Positions 46,004 to 59,019 of a stretch of 64,000 bases of DNA are shown piece by piece. The stretch is from Scalesia atractyloides. Its lineage: Eukaryota; Streptophyta; Magnoliopsida; Asterales; Asteraceae. The position numbers and the translations under genes were made by a program. Every line of letters starts with the position of its first letter. The stretch's first letter is position 1. The notes under the pieces were generated by a model. That model was given only the letters and a program-made list of their open reading frames with translations. It had not been told where the DNA came from and did not search any database. The DNA is taken from positions 46,388,869 to 46,452,868 of the forward strand of contig CAMTDV010000018.1 of NCBI GenBank assembly GCA_947069175.1, in the 5' to 3' direction.

Positions 46004-47251
46004 GGATCACGCGAACTCGTCGTCCGATCCGTATTCAACCTCAGCGTCCGCACCTGTTAGCAATTTTTTCATACCATTAATTCTCAACAAGTATTTAAAC
46101 CGTGATAAAGAAAATGGTTTGGTATAAAAATCAGCCTTTTGTTTGTCGGTGTGGATTTTTTCTATTCGCACCAACTTCTTTTCGTAGAAGTTACGAATGA
46201 AGTGATAACGAATTTCAATGTGTTTAATGCGTGAGTGATGAACCCGATTTTTGGTTATATCAATGGTTTCCTTATTATCAACATACAGCGGAGTGTCGAG
46301 AAATTGCAGACCATAGTCTCTCATCTGCTGTTGTATCCATAGAATCTGTGAACAACAGCTGGAGGCCGAGATATACTCAGCTTCACATGTAGAGAGAGCG
46401 ACTGTAGTCTGTTTCTTACACTGTCAGGTTACCATTCTTGTTCCGAAGAACTGGCATCCCACTGTAGTCGATTTTGAATTCAACTTGTCTACACCAAAAT
46501 CAGAATCAGCATATCCTGCAAGATCGAAGTTATCATTCTTCGGGTACCACAAGCCGGTGCTTGGACATCCCTTCAAGTATCTGAAAGACTCGCTTCACGA
46601 TCTGCATGTGTGATATTCTCAGGCTAGAATGATATCTGGCGCAAAGACAGGTTGGATACATGATATATGGGCACGATGCTGTCAGATACATCAGCGATCC
46701 TATCATTGATCTGTAGAGCGTCAAATCAACTTTGGTTCCAGTTTCGTCGATGCAAATCCCGTGATTAAGAGCAAAAGGAGTAGATAACGGCTTCGAGCTT
46801 TCCATATCAAACTTCTTCAAGATGTCATGCACATACTTGGTCTGATGAATGAAAATATTGTCTGGAAGTTGATCTACTTGCAATCTGAGGAAGAATTTCA
46901 TTTCGCCTATCGAAGACATTTCGAACTTCTTCTTCATGATGCCCGCAGACTCCTTGCGAAGACTATCATTCATTGATCCAAAGATGATGTCGTCCACATA
47001 GATTTGAACTATAATTAGATGACTACCAACTTCTCTGGTGAAGAGAGTACTATCCGCAGTTCCTCTGACAAAGCCGTTTCCCATGAGATGTTGCGATAAC
47101 GTCTCGTACCAAGCTCTTGGGGCTTGGTGTAAACCGTAAAGTGCTTTATCAAGAAGATATGCTTTCTTTTTGTTGAGTGGATCGACAAACCCTGGTGGTT
47201 TTCCGGCGTACACCTTCCTGCGTAAGTTTACCGAACAAAAAAGCTTATTTG
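46004..47251 (-). pseudogene. Ty1/copia (Sirevirus) pol, RT and RNase H, second copy
   Basis: RT blocks are PPGFVDPLNKKKAYLLDKAL, YGLHQAPRAWYE, the catalytic YVDDIIFGS, KYVHDILKKFDM and YRSMIGSLMYLTAS. RNase H and the acidic tail ending EVEYGSDDEFA follow with frameshifts. The 5' part of pol is absent: at 47252 the sequence passes into a gypsy LTR. The last 100 bp before that border (47138-47251) also open every unit of the array to the right. Confidence 0.92.
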
Positions 47252-50200
47252 TGTAACACCTCTCTTTTGCGAAGCGTGTGTTATGTGACTTGATAGTTTT
47301 CATTGCATTCGATTTAATAAACAACTATATGATAATACAACATGTTCATCCATTTATAATTATAAATTTTACAAAACATTTAAGTTGTTTAAAACTACCA
47401 ACCATCACAAATCCGTATTAATTTAACAACCATAAGTTTATAAAGTTCCATAAAGACTTATTAACAAAAGTTCATATTTTATAGGCTTTGCATCTATATC
47501 TCATCAAAGCATGAAGATATATGGATCAAACCCTCCAAAAGTGATGAACATCTAGACTTGAAGTTCAAACCTTGATTGTAACGCCAGCCAAGATCGCCTA
47601 ATTCCTGAACATACATATAAGTTGAAAGCACAATAAAGTGAGCGAGCTCAAAGTGTTTATAGATTTGCGCATCAAATGATTCTCAAATAACATTTGAAAG
47701 TTTACAGTATCGAATAAGTATGTAGAACGTCTTATGAACATGTTGATCATTAATGTTTGCAAGGGCATTAACCATATTGACGACATTGGATGTATACTCA
47801 ACCCGTGTAGGGAATTTAAGTTCGAACCCTCGACAGTGGACACAACAGACTCTAAGTGGTTCCCAGACCGTGAGTGGGGACTGCCGTACCATTAGATCTA
47901 ACCTTTGTTCCTTGTCATCAAAAGGATTAATGCGTCTTAGTTGCAGCCTATGCTCACATATCTAAGAGTCATTCCATAGTTCAATCATACCTTATCAACA
48001 TATTTCCCGAAGTGTAAACCGAACATAAGTAAAAGGGGGACATGAACTCACAAGTTTGCGTCCGTAATCTCGTGTACTTAAGTAGATCTCTCGACCATAC
48101 TACAACCTACACACGTGTTAGGTTTATTAGAGCTTAGGTCGTGTAACGACTCATAGCCTTATTTATTTATTTAAGACTTGTTTTGGAATATTGTTAAAAT
48201 AATATATTTTCAACTTGTTTCATTATATGCTTTTCACATACATATTCTTCAAGTATAGGTATACTTGTATTTGTGTATTTTACCAAGTATTGGTAGTTCA
48301 TTCTGGTATATATTTATACGTATGTGAGTACGTATTTCTTGTGTCTAAGTAAGTATTTTATACTTAATTTATGTACAATTTTCCGGAATATTATTTTTAT
48401 ACTAATAAAATCACCAACATAATATTTCTTAAAATATCTATACTTTAAGAGGATTTTTATAGAAAAGCATCTATAAATTTCATCTTGGCAAAATAAGTAT
48501 ATTTTTCGTATATATCTTAAAAGTAATATTTTTAAGATTAAACGTAGAAAAAGAAAATATGCATTTTTAGTTTTCACTAAATATTATATTCTTGATTTGT
48601 TTAAGAAAATATATTTTTCTCCATTTAAAATAATATATTTTCTTCTTTGACAAAATATGATATATTTTGTAATAATTATAAAAATTCCATATTTTGCCGT
48701 TTCTTTAGTTTCAAGAACATTGTTTATTACATTTATTAAGTTACAAATTTATTTCCAGAATATATATAAATATAGTCCAAATGTCCGTTGTCCGATTTGT
48801 TCATTATTTGAATATAAGATATATATTTACTTTCTTGTGATGTATTATTTTCAAGGTTCCTAATTTTTAGTATAACTGATACAAGCAATATACATGTAGC
48901 ACATACTTTTTGCGACTTCTAAGTATATATTTTCCTAAATATATACTTAGCCATTTTTATTAACAAAAATCAACCTCCAATACTTGCAATTTTTATAACA
49001 AAAATTATGGCAACTATTCATATTAAAACCAAGATCAAAATTACTTGTAGACACTTGTTTAAAAATTATTTTTCTAAGTGTTTAATTTTTACAAAATTTT
49101 TTGCCATAGTTTCCCTAAAAAATGGAGGTTTCCATGCTTAATAGCATATCATTTTCTTTTCAAAAATTCATCATCAATCATTAACAATTTACATATAACT
49201 CACCATAAGCCCTAATATGCATTTTTACAACATGATGTGAACTTGAAGTTTTATAAAACTTTGTAGTCTTTTAACATGTTTTTTTGGTAAGGTTTAAGAA
49301 CACTAAATCTATGGTTTTTATTTAAGAAAACTCCTTCTTGTAAAATTTCATCCTTTACAACTTACAACTTGATTTTACAAACATCATTCTCCTTGCATTT
49401 TTCATGCTACATATACCTTTTTAGTTCCATTTTAACACTTAAGACATGTTCACTTTCTTTTAAAACCAAGTCATGTTGAATCTTGATGTAAATTTTAGTT
49501 TCTTGAAATGTTCATCTTTGAAATTTCACATTTTTAAGATTCGCAACTTGTAGGAATCATCATCCTACACAAAATCATGTTCATCTTCAAGTTTACTTTT
49601 AACATAAAGGATGATCACCATGATTTTTCTCAAGACCATCCTTACACTTGCTAGATCATGTGTTTAATCATCATCTAGCAAACTACTTATGATGATCTAC
49701 ATCATAACACAATAAATCATCAAACTAGTTTACTACACACACTTAAACAACTTTGATCTTCATGTTTTTAAGCTTTATGTTCATGTTCATCATTATCTTT
49801 TTTTGTGATTCTTTAGATTACCAAGTTACATCTTACTTTAACCACTAAAATCAAGTGTAAAAACAAGATCAAGAGAGCTTATTACTAGCACAATGGCTAG
49901 GGAAGAACAAGATACAAGATGAAGAGAAAAGAGGTGGTTAATAGCTCCACAAGGTGCTCCTTCAAGTCTCCTTGCTTTCAACCTTCTTAAGTATCCTTGA
50001 TACACCTTAGAACACCCTTGGATTACTAGATTTTAGTGGAGGAAGATGATGGGGGGGGGGGGTATGTTCGGCCGAGAGCATGAGAGGGAGGAGTGGTGTG
50101 TGAGTTTTGATTTCTTTGTGATAAGATTAAGTGTTCCTCCATGCTTCTCATGTCCTTTTAACCTCCATCAACCTTTTTAACCATAAGGTTTTGTGCCCAA

Positions 50201-51024
50201 TATCTAGATAACAAATCTAATAAAATAATCAAATAAAATCATGTGTGTGGGATCCATGTCATAACTGTCTATGAGTGGGGGGGGGGGGGGTCTTTAGTTG
50301 GGTTTTTAAGTTAGTTAATTTAGTTAGGATTCAAGTGTAAAGTTAGGGGTTTAATGTGATTAGGGATTTTTAAGGTGTAATATGATGTTCGATGATTATA
50401 ACTAGGTTCATGACATTAAAACAATGCCTCTGGCTAGATTTTGGTGTTTCGGGTAGTGTCCGGTTAGTCGTTTGGTTACCGGTTCGTTTAGGTGCTAAAT
50501 TGCGCAGTTTAGTGTGCTTTAAGGTACCTTTTATGATGGTTTTGATTCCAAACACTAAAAAGGTTATTCTGGACTATTAAACCTCATTTCTACATTATTT
50601 TTAGTGTTAAATTGCTGAATTTTGCAGAATTCTGCAGTTTTAGTGTGTTTCAGGCATTCTCTGGCACTTAAATCATCACTCGGAAGGTAGTTTTATGATT
50701 CCAACTTTCCTACATACCATTCTAGTGTAACTCTTGTTCCCGGGGCTCAATCTGTATCTTAACATCATGTCTGTCTGAGTACTGAACTCCCGTCAATACT
50801 TCTAGTTAGCCTGATAGTTGTGCTAACTTTGTTTTGTGCACTAATTCAACCATACCGGGTTGCATGTAATAATGATAAGTAGTCATGCAATATGTAATGC
50901 ATCTGTATGTTCTTGAAAGCAATCAGGAAATCATTCATCTCATTGTTTAAATCATGCATAACCATTAAGATACAAATTACTGTTTATTTGTACGGAGATT
51001 ACCTAAAAAGTACCAATTGTCACA
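47252..51024 (-). repeat. Gypsy 3' LTR in unit 1
   Basis: On + it starts TGTAACACC and ends ACCAATTGTCACA; on minus it therefore begins TGTGACAATTGG. The polypurine tract (on minus CTTTTAACGGGGGGAGAA) adjoins at 51025-51042. Length is 3.77 kb. Two G-runs (50051-50062 and 50277-50290) vary in length between units. No gene is seen within. Confidence 0.85.
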
Positions 51025-53004
51025 TTCTCCCCCCGTTAAAAGAATTTCGTTCCGAAATTCAAGTTGTATTATTAGTCGCAGGGGAGTTGGGAAACACGTG
51101 CGGGTATTTTGACTTAATTTGGTCTTCACGTTCTCATGTAAACCCTGGACCGTGTTGTGAGTTCCAACAAACTTTGACTTGCTTTATACGACTTCTTCGT
51201 GTCTTGTGGACTTTCCAGTCCGTAACCACAACCGGCTCTTCGGTAATTTGGAGTTTGTCGGTAACGTGAATCTCATCTGTTGGAATAACGACTGTTTCTT
51301 GAGTAGGACTTTTCTCGAGATTAGACATGTGAAACGTGTCGTGTACCCTGCTGAGTTCTTTTGGAAGTTTCAAATTGTATGCGACCGTTCCAATTTTCTT
51401 CAGAATTTCGAAAGGTCCAATGTAATGCGGGTTCAACTTTCCATGTTCTCCAAATCATACTACGCCTTTCCAAGGCGAGACCTTCAACAAAACCATGTCT
51501 CCAACCTTAATTTCCAATGGTTTGCGTCGTTTGTCAGCGTAGCTCTTTTGCCTATCGCAAGCCGCCTTGATACGATCGCGTATCTGGGCAATCTTGTCTA
51601 TGGTTTCTTGTACTAGTTTCGGACCAATGAGTTGTTTATCTCCGGTCTCCGCCCAACACAGCAGGGACCGACACTTTCGCCCATACAAAGCTTCAAACGG
51701 GGCAGCCTGGATGCTAGTGTGATAGCTGTTATTGTAGGAAACTTCCACTAAAGGCATGTGAGTATCCCAGCTTCCTCCCAAACAATCACATAAGCATGCA
51801 ACATGTCCTCTAAGGTTTGTATTGTCCGTTTGCTGTGGCCGTCCATTTGAGGGTGAGAGGCCGTGCTAAGATTCAATTGAGATCCAAAGTCCTTCTGAAA
51901 CGTTTGCCAAATCCTTGACATGACTCGACCATCACGATCGGATATGATAGAAACGGGCACTCCATGACGTTCTACGATTTCCTTAAGATATATTTCTGCC
52001 AGTTTCTTAGTGCTATCCTTTTCACTGCTCGGTAGAAAATGCGCGGATTTGGTGAGTCGATCGACAATAAACCAAATCATATCATGGCCTCTTTGGGTTC
52101 TAGGTTACTTAGTAATGAAGTCCATTGAGAGTTGTTCCCATTTCCATACCGGAATCTCGGGTTGTTGCAGCAACCCTGAAGGTTTCTGATATTCCGCCTT
52201 GACCTTAGCGCATGTAAGGCAATTACCCACATATGTGGCAATGTCAGCTTTCATCTTAGGCCACCAATAGAGGTCCTTTAAGTCTTGGTACAGTTTATCC
52301 GATCCCGGATGTATAGAATACCTTGACTTATGGGCTTCGTCCAAAATAAGCGCTCGTAGATCACCGAAGAATGGTACCCGAACTCGTTCATAAAGTATAA
52401 TGTCCCGTCCTCCTTGTGCAACAGTCTCACTTCCATTTCACAAAATGATTCAGCTTGTAGGTCCTTTGGTCTAAGCGCTTCCTGCTGTGCTTCACGAATC
52501 CGGGCTGTGAGCTCAGTCTGTATTGTCATCTCTAAGGCTTGCTCCCTTAGTGGCTTTGCGCGTTCCTTGCGGCTCAAGGCGTCTGCTATAACATTCGCGT
52601 TGCCCGGGTGATATTTTGATCTCACAATCATAATTATTCAACAGCTCAACTCATCTACGCTGCCTCATATTCAAATCCTTCTGATAAAAAATGTGCTGCA
52701 AACTCTCATGATCAATAAAAATCATGCAGCGAGTACCATATAAGTAATGACATCAAATCTTCAATGCGAATACCACAACTCCTAACTCAAGGTCGTGCGT
52801 TGTATAGTTCTTCTTATGCATCTTTAATTGGTGCGAAGCGTACACGATGACTTTGTCCCATTGCATCAACACGCAACCAAGACCTTATCAATAAGTATCA
52901 CAATAAACCACAAACCATCGATACCGTCAGATAAAGACAAGAAAGGTGCCTCGCAGAGTTTATCCTTCCATGTCCGGAAAGTTGTTTCTTGTCTCTCCCC
53001 AATC
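51025..53004 (-). pseudogene. Gypsy pol 3' part (RNase H, integrase, chromodomain-like) in unit 1
   Basis: Reading from 53004 downward: the RNase H start FDWGERQETTF and broken RNase H (FIDHESLQHIFYQK, YHPGNANVIADALSRKE). The integrase zinc-binding part is HPGSDKLYQDL to CLTCAKVK. The catalytic core has MDFITK and SIISDRDGRV, but DGHSKRTIQTLEDM has Lys where the catalytic Glu is expected. GDMVLLKVSPWKGVV is followed by TGA (from CGA). The C-terminal part is NPHYIGPFEILKKIGTVAYN, and the tail is VCWNSQHGPGFT, like Tekay-group chromodomain ends. RT, protease and gag are missing. Confidence 0.9.
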
Positions 53005-53116
53005 AAAGTGCTTTATCAAGAAGATATGCTTTCTTTTTGTTGAGTGGATCGACAAACCTTGGTGGTTGTCCGACGTACACCTTCTCGCGTAGTTTACCAT
53101 ACAAAAAAGCTTATTT

Positions 53117-56100
53117 TGTAACACCCTGTCTTTTGCGGAAGCGTGTGTATGTGACTTGATCAGTTTTCATTGCATTCGATTATAATAAACAACTATATGA
53201 TAAATACAACGATGTTCATCCATTCATAAGTTTAAAATTTTACAAACCATAAGTTGTTTAAACTACCAACCATCACAAATCCGTAGTTTAATTTACAACC
53301 ATAAGTTTATAAAGTTCCATAAAGGACTTATTTAACAAAAGTTCATATTTATGAGGCTTTGCATCCTATATCTCATCAAGGATGAGATATATGGATCAAA
53401 CCCTCCCAAAAGTGGATGACATCTAGACTTGAAGTTCAAAACCTTGATTGTAACGCCAGCACCAAGATCCGCCTAATTTCCTGAAATACATATAAGTTGA
53501 AAGCATCAATAAAAGTTGAGCGAGCTCATGTGTTTTAAGTATTTGCGCATCAAATGATTCTCAAAAACATTTGAAAGTTTACAGTATCGAATATAGTATG
53601 TAGAACGTCTATGAACATGTTGATCATTAATGTTTTGCAAGGACATTAACATATATGACGACATTAGAGGTACTCAACCCGTGTAGGCAATTTAAGTGTC
53701 GAACCCTCGACAGTGGACACAACAGCACTCTAAGTGGTCTCCCATGGACCGTGAGTGGGGCTCGCCCGTACCCATTAGATCTAACCTTTGTTCCTTGGTC
53801 ATCAAAAGGATTAATGGCGTCTTAGTTGCAGCCTATGCTCACATGATCTAAGAGTTCATTCCATAGTTCAATCATACCCTTATCAACATGTATTTCCCCC
53901 GAAAGTTGTAAACCGAAAACATTAAGTAAAAGGGGGACATGAACTCACAAGTTTGCGTCCGTAATCTCGTGTACTTAAAGTAGATCTCCTCGAGCCATAC
54001 TACAACCTACACACGTGTTAGGTTTTATTAGACGCTTAGGTCGTGTAACGACTCATAGCCTTATTTATTTATTTAAGACTTGTTTTGGAATATTGTTAAA
54101 ATAATATATTTTCAACTTGTTTCGTTATATGCTTTTCACATACATATTCTTCAAGTATAGGTATACTTGTATTTGTGTATTTTACCAAGTATTGGTAGTT
54201 CATTCTGGTATATATTTATACGTATGTGAGTACGTATTTCTTGTGTCTAAGTAAGTATTTTATACTTAATTTATGTACAATTTTCCGGAATATTATTTTT
54301 ATACTAATAAAATCACCAACATAATATTTCTTAAAATATCTATATTTTAAGAGGATTTTTATAGAAAAGCATCTATAAATTTCATCTTGGCAAAATAAGT
54401 ATATTTTTCGTATATATCTTAAAATTAATATTTTTAAGATTAAACGTAGAAAAAGAAAATATGCATTTTTAGTTTTCACTAAATATTATATTCTTGATTT
54501 GTTTAAGAAAATATATTTTTCTCCATTTAAAATAATATATTTTCTTCTTTGACAAAATATGATATATTTTGTAATAATTATAAAAATTCCATATTTTGCC
54601 GTTTCTTTGGTTTCAAGAACATTGTTTATTACATTTATTAAGTTACAAATTTATTTCCAGAATATATATAAATATAGTCCAAATGTCCGTTGTCTGATTT
54701 GTTCATTATTTGAATATAAGATATATATTTACTTTCTTGTGATGTATTATTTTCAAGGTTCCTAATTTTTAGTATAACTGATACAAGCAATATACATGTA
54801 GCACATACTTTTTGCGACTTCTAAGTATATATTTTCCTAAATATATACTTAGCCATTTTTATTAACAAAAATCAACCTCCAATACTTGCAATTTTTATAA
54901 CAAAAATTATGGCAACTATTCATATTAAAACCAAGATCAAAATTACTTGTAGACACTTGTTTAAAAATTATTTTTCTAAGTGTTTAATTTTTACAAAAAA
55001 TTTTGCCATAGTTTCCCCTAAAAAATGGAGGTTTCCATGCTTAATAGCATATCATTTTCTTTTCAAAAATTCATCATCAATCATCAACAATTTACATATA
55101 ACTCACCATAAGCCATAATATGCATTTTTACAACATGATGTGAACTTGAAGTTTTATAAAACTTTGTAGTCTTTTAACATGTTTTTTGGTAAGGTTTAAG
55201 AACACTAAATCCATGGTTTTTATTTAATAAAACTTCTTCTTGTAAAATTTCATCCTTTACAACTTACAACTTGATTTTACAAACATCATTCTCCTTGCAT
55301 TTTTCATGCTACATATACCTTTTCAGTTCCATTTTAACACTTAAGACATGTTCACTTTCTTTTAAAACCAAGTCATGTTGAATCTTGATGTAAATTTTAG
55401 TTTCTTGAAATGTTCATCTTTGAAATTTCACAATTTTAAGATTCGCAACTTGTAGGAATCATCATCCTACACAAAATCATGTTCATCTTCAAGTTTACTT
55501 TTAACATAAAGGATGATCACCATGATTTTTCTCAAGATCCATCCTTACACTTGCTAGATCATGTGTTTAATCATCATCTAGCAAACTACTTATGATGATC
55601 TATATCATAACACAATAAATCATCAAACTAGTTTACTACACACACTTAAACAACTTTGATCTTCATGTTTTTAAGCTTTATGTTCATGTTCATCATTATC
55701 TTTTTTTGTGATTCTTAAGATTACCAAGTTACATCTTACTTTAACCACTAAAATCAAGTGTAAAAACAAGATCAAGAGAGCTTATTACTAGCACAATGGC
55801 TAGGGAAGAACAAGATACAAGATGAAGAAGAAAAGAGGTGGTTAATAGCTCCACAAGGTGCTCCTTCAAGTCTCCTTGCTTTCAACCTTCTTAAGTATCC
55901 TTGATACACCTTAGAACACCCTTGGATTACTAGATTTTAGTGGAGGAAGATGATGGGGGGGGGGGTATGTTCGGCCGAGAGCATGAGAGGGAGGAGTGGT
56001 GTGTGAGTTTTGATTTCTTTGTGATAAGATTAAGTGTTCCTCCATGCTTCTCATGTCCTTTTAACCTCCATCAACCTTTTTAACCATAAGGTTTTGTGCC

Positions 56101-56927
56101 CAATATCTAGATAACAAATCTAATAAAATAATCAAATAAAATCATGTGTGTGGGATCCATGTCATAACTGTCTATGAGTGGGGGGGGGGGGGTCTTTAGT
56201 TGGGTTTTTAAGTTAGTTAATTTAGTTAGGATTCAAGTGTAAAGTTAGGGGTTTAATGTGATTAGGGATTTTTAAGGTGTAATATGATGTTCGATGATTA
56301 TAACTAGGTTCATGACATTAAAACAATGCCTCTGGCTAGATTTTGGTGTTTCGGGTAGTGTCCGGTTATTCGTTTGGTTACCGGTTCGTTTAGGTGCTAA
56401 ATTGCGCAGTTTAGTGTGCTTTAAGGTACCTTTTATGATGGTTTTGATTCCAAACACTAAAAAGGTTATTCTGGACTATTAAACCTCATTTCTACATTAT
56501 TTTCTAGTGTTAAATTGCTGAATTTTGCAGAATTCTGCAGTTTTAGTGTGTTTCAGGCATTCTCTGGCACTTAAATCATCACTCGGAAGGTAGTTTTATG
56601 ATTCCAACTTTCCTACATACCATTCTAGTGTAACTCTTGTTCCCGGGGCTCAATCTGTATCTTAACATCATGTCTGTCTGAGTACTGAACTCCCGTCAAT
56701 ACTTCTAGTTAGCCTGATAGTTGTGCTAACTTTGTTTTGTGCACTAATTCAACCATACCGGGTTGCATGTAATAATGATAAGTAGTCATGCAATATGTAA
56801 TGCATCTGTATGTTCTTGAAAGCAATCAGGAAATCATTCATCTCATTGTTTAAATCATGCATAACCATTAAGATACAGATTACTGTTTATTTGTACGGAG
56901 ATTACCTAAAAAGTACCAATTGTCACA
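53117..56927 (-). repeat. Gypsy LTR in unit 2
   Basis: 3,811 bp, TGTAACACCC to TTGTCACA on +. G-runs are at 55955-55965 and 56180-56192. Confidence 0.88.
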
Positions 56928-58907
56928 TTCTCCCCCCGTTAAAAGAATTTCGTTCCGAAATTCAAGTTGTATTATTAGTCGCAGGGGAGTTGGGAAACAC
57001 GTGCGGGTATTTTGACTTAATTTGGTCTTCACGTTCTCATGTAAACCCTGGACCGTGTTGTGAGTTCCAACAAACTTTGACTTGCTTTATACGACTTCTT
57101 CGTGTCTTGTGGACTTTCCAGTCCGTAACCACAACCGGCTCTTCGGTAATTTGGAGTTTGTCGGTAACGTGAATCTCATCTGTTGGAATAACGACTGTTT
57201 CTTGAGTAGGACTTTTCTCGAGATTAGACATGTGAAACGTGTCGTGTACCCTGCTGAGTTCTTCTGGAAGTTTCAAATTGTATGCGACCGTTCCAATTTT
57301 CTTCAGAATTTCGAAAGGTCCAATGTAATGCGGGTTCAACTTTCCATGTTCTCCAAATCATACTACGCCTTTCCAAGGCGAGACCTTCAACAAAACCATG
57401 TCTCCAACCTTAATTTCCAATGGTTTGCGTCGTTTGTCAGCGTAGCTCTTTTGCCTATCGCAAGCCGCCTTGATACGGTCGCGTATCTGGGCAATCTTGT
57501 CTATGGTTTCTTGTACTAGTTTCGGACCAATGAGTTGTTTATCTCCGGTCTCCGCCCAACACAGCAGGGACCGACACTTTCGCCCATACAAAGCTTCAAA
57601 CGGGGCAGCCTGGATGCTAGTGTGATAGCTGTTATTGTAGGAAACTTCCACTAAAGGCATGTGAGTATCCCAGCTTCCTCCCAAACAATCACATAAGCAT
57701 GCAACATGTCCTCTAAGGTTTGTATTGTCCGTTTGCTGTGGCCGTCCATTTGAGGGTGAGAGGCCGTGCTAAGATTCAATTGAGATCCAAAGTCCTTCTG
57801 AAACGTTTGCCAAATCCTTGACATGACTCGACCATCACGATCGGATATGATAGAAACGGGCACTCCATGACGTTCTACGATTTCCTTAAGATATATTTCT
57901 GCCAGTTTCTTAGTGCTATCCTTTTCACTGATCGGTAGAAAATGCGCGGATTTGGTGAGTCGATCGACAATAAACCAAATCATATCATGGCCTCTTTGGG
58001 TTCTAGGTTACTTAGTAATGAAGTCCATTGAGACTTGTTCCCATTTCCATACCGGAATCTCGGGTTGTTGCAGCAACCCTGAAGGTTTCTGATATTCCGC
58101 CTTGACCTTAGCGCATGTAAGGCAATTACCCACATATGTGGCAATGTCAGCTTTCATCTTAGGCCACCAATAGAGGTCCTTTAAGTCTTGGTACAGTTTA
58201 TCCGATCCCGGATGTATAGAATACCTTGACTTATGCGCTTCGTCCAAAATAAGCGCTCGTAGACCACCGAAGAATGGTACCCGAACTCGTTCATAAAGTA
58301 TAATGTCCCGTCCTCCTTGGGCAACAGTCTCACTTCCATTTCACAAAATGATTCAGCTTGTAGGTCCTTTGGTCTAAGCGCTTCCTGCTGTGCTTCACGA
58401 ATCCGGGCTGTGAGCTCAGTCTGTATTGTCATCTCTAAGGCTTGCTCCCTTAGTGGCTTTGCGCGTTCCTTGCGGCTCAAGGCGTCTGCTATAACATTCG
58501 CGTTGCCCGGGTGATATTTTGATCTCACAATCATAATTATTCAACAGCTCAACTCATCTACGCTGCCTCATATTCAAATCCTTCTGATAAAAAATGTGCT
58601 GCAAACTCTCATGATCAATAAAAATCATGCAGCGAGTACCATATAAGTAATGACATCAAATCTTCAATGCGAATACCACAACTCCTAACTCAAGGTCGTG
58701 CGTTGTATAGTTCTTCTTATGCATCTTTAATTGGTGCGAAGCGTACACGATGACTTTGTCCCATTGCATCAACACGCAACCAAGACCTTATCAATAAGTA
58801 TCACAATAAACCACAAACCATCGATACCGTCAGATAAAGACAAGAAAGGTGCCTCGCAGAGTTTATCCTTCCATGTCCGGAAAGTTGTTTCTTGTCTCTC
58901 CCCAATC
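56928..58907 (-). pseudogene. Gypsy pol 3' part in unit 2
   Basis: Same content and breaks as 51025-53004, including SKRTIQT in place of the catalytic Glu and the stop after WKGVV. A few substitutions separate the units (for example SSEKD versus ISEKD near 57933). Confidence 0.9.
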
Positions 58908-59019
58908 AAAGTGCTTTATCAAGAAGATATGCTTTCTTTTTGTTGAGTGGATCGACAAACCTTGGTGGTTGTCCGACGTACACCTTCTCGCGTAGTTTAC
59001 CATACAAAAAAGCTTATTT

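Larger units (their letters stand above)
47138..53004 (-). repeat. 5.9-kb tandem array, unit 1
   Basis: The unit is 47138-47251 copia pol piece, 47252-51024 gypsy LTR, and 51025-53004 gypsy pol 3' part, 5,867 bp. The unit start (AAAGTGCTTTATCAAGAAG) recurs at 53005 and 58908. Its first kilobase differs from units 2 and 3 by many one-base indels; the rest is nearly identical. Confidence 0.92.
53005..58907 (-). repeat. 5.9-kb tandem array, unit 2
   Basis: 5,903 bp: copia piece 53005-53116, LTR 53117-56927, pol part 56928-58907. The copia piece reads through without a shift (FLYGKLREKVYVGQPP), unlike the noisy version at 47138-47251. It carries the same integrase Glu-to-Lys change and the same TGA as unit 1. 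Confidence 0.93.

Noticed and set aside
50063..50075. TTCGGCCGAG in the array LTR as another Sirevirus-type palindrome
   Set aside because: It is a single copy with an imperfect right arm, and belongs to an unrelated gypsy LTR; likely chance.
47252..51024. CRISPR-like or other prokaryotic repeat system
   Set aside because: No regular short direct repeats with unique spacers; the repetition is a retrotransposon-derived array in plant DNA.
51179..51616. 145-codon + strand open frame repeated in each array unit
   Set aside because: It is the antisense shadow of the integrase C-terminal part; codon content and family motifs are on the minus strand.
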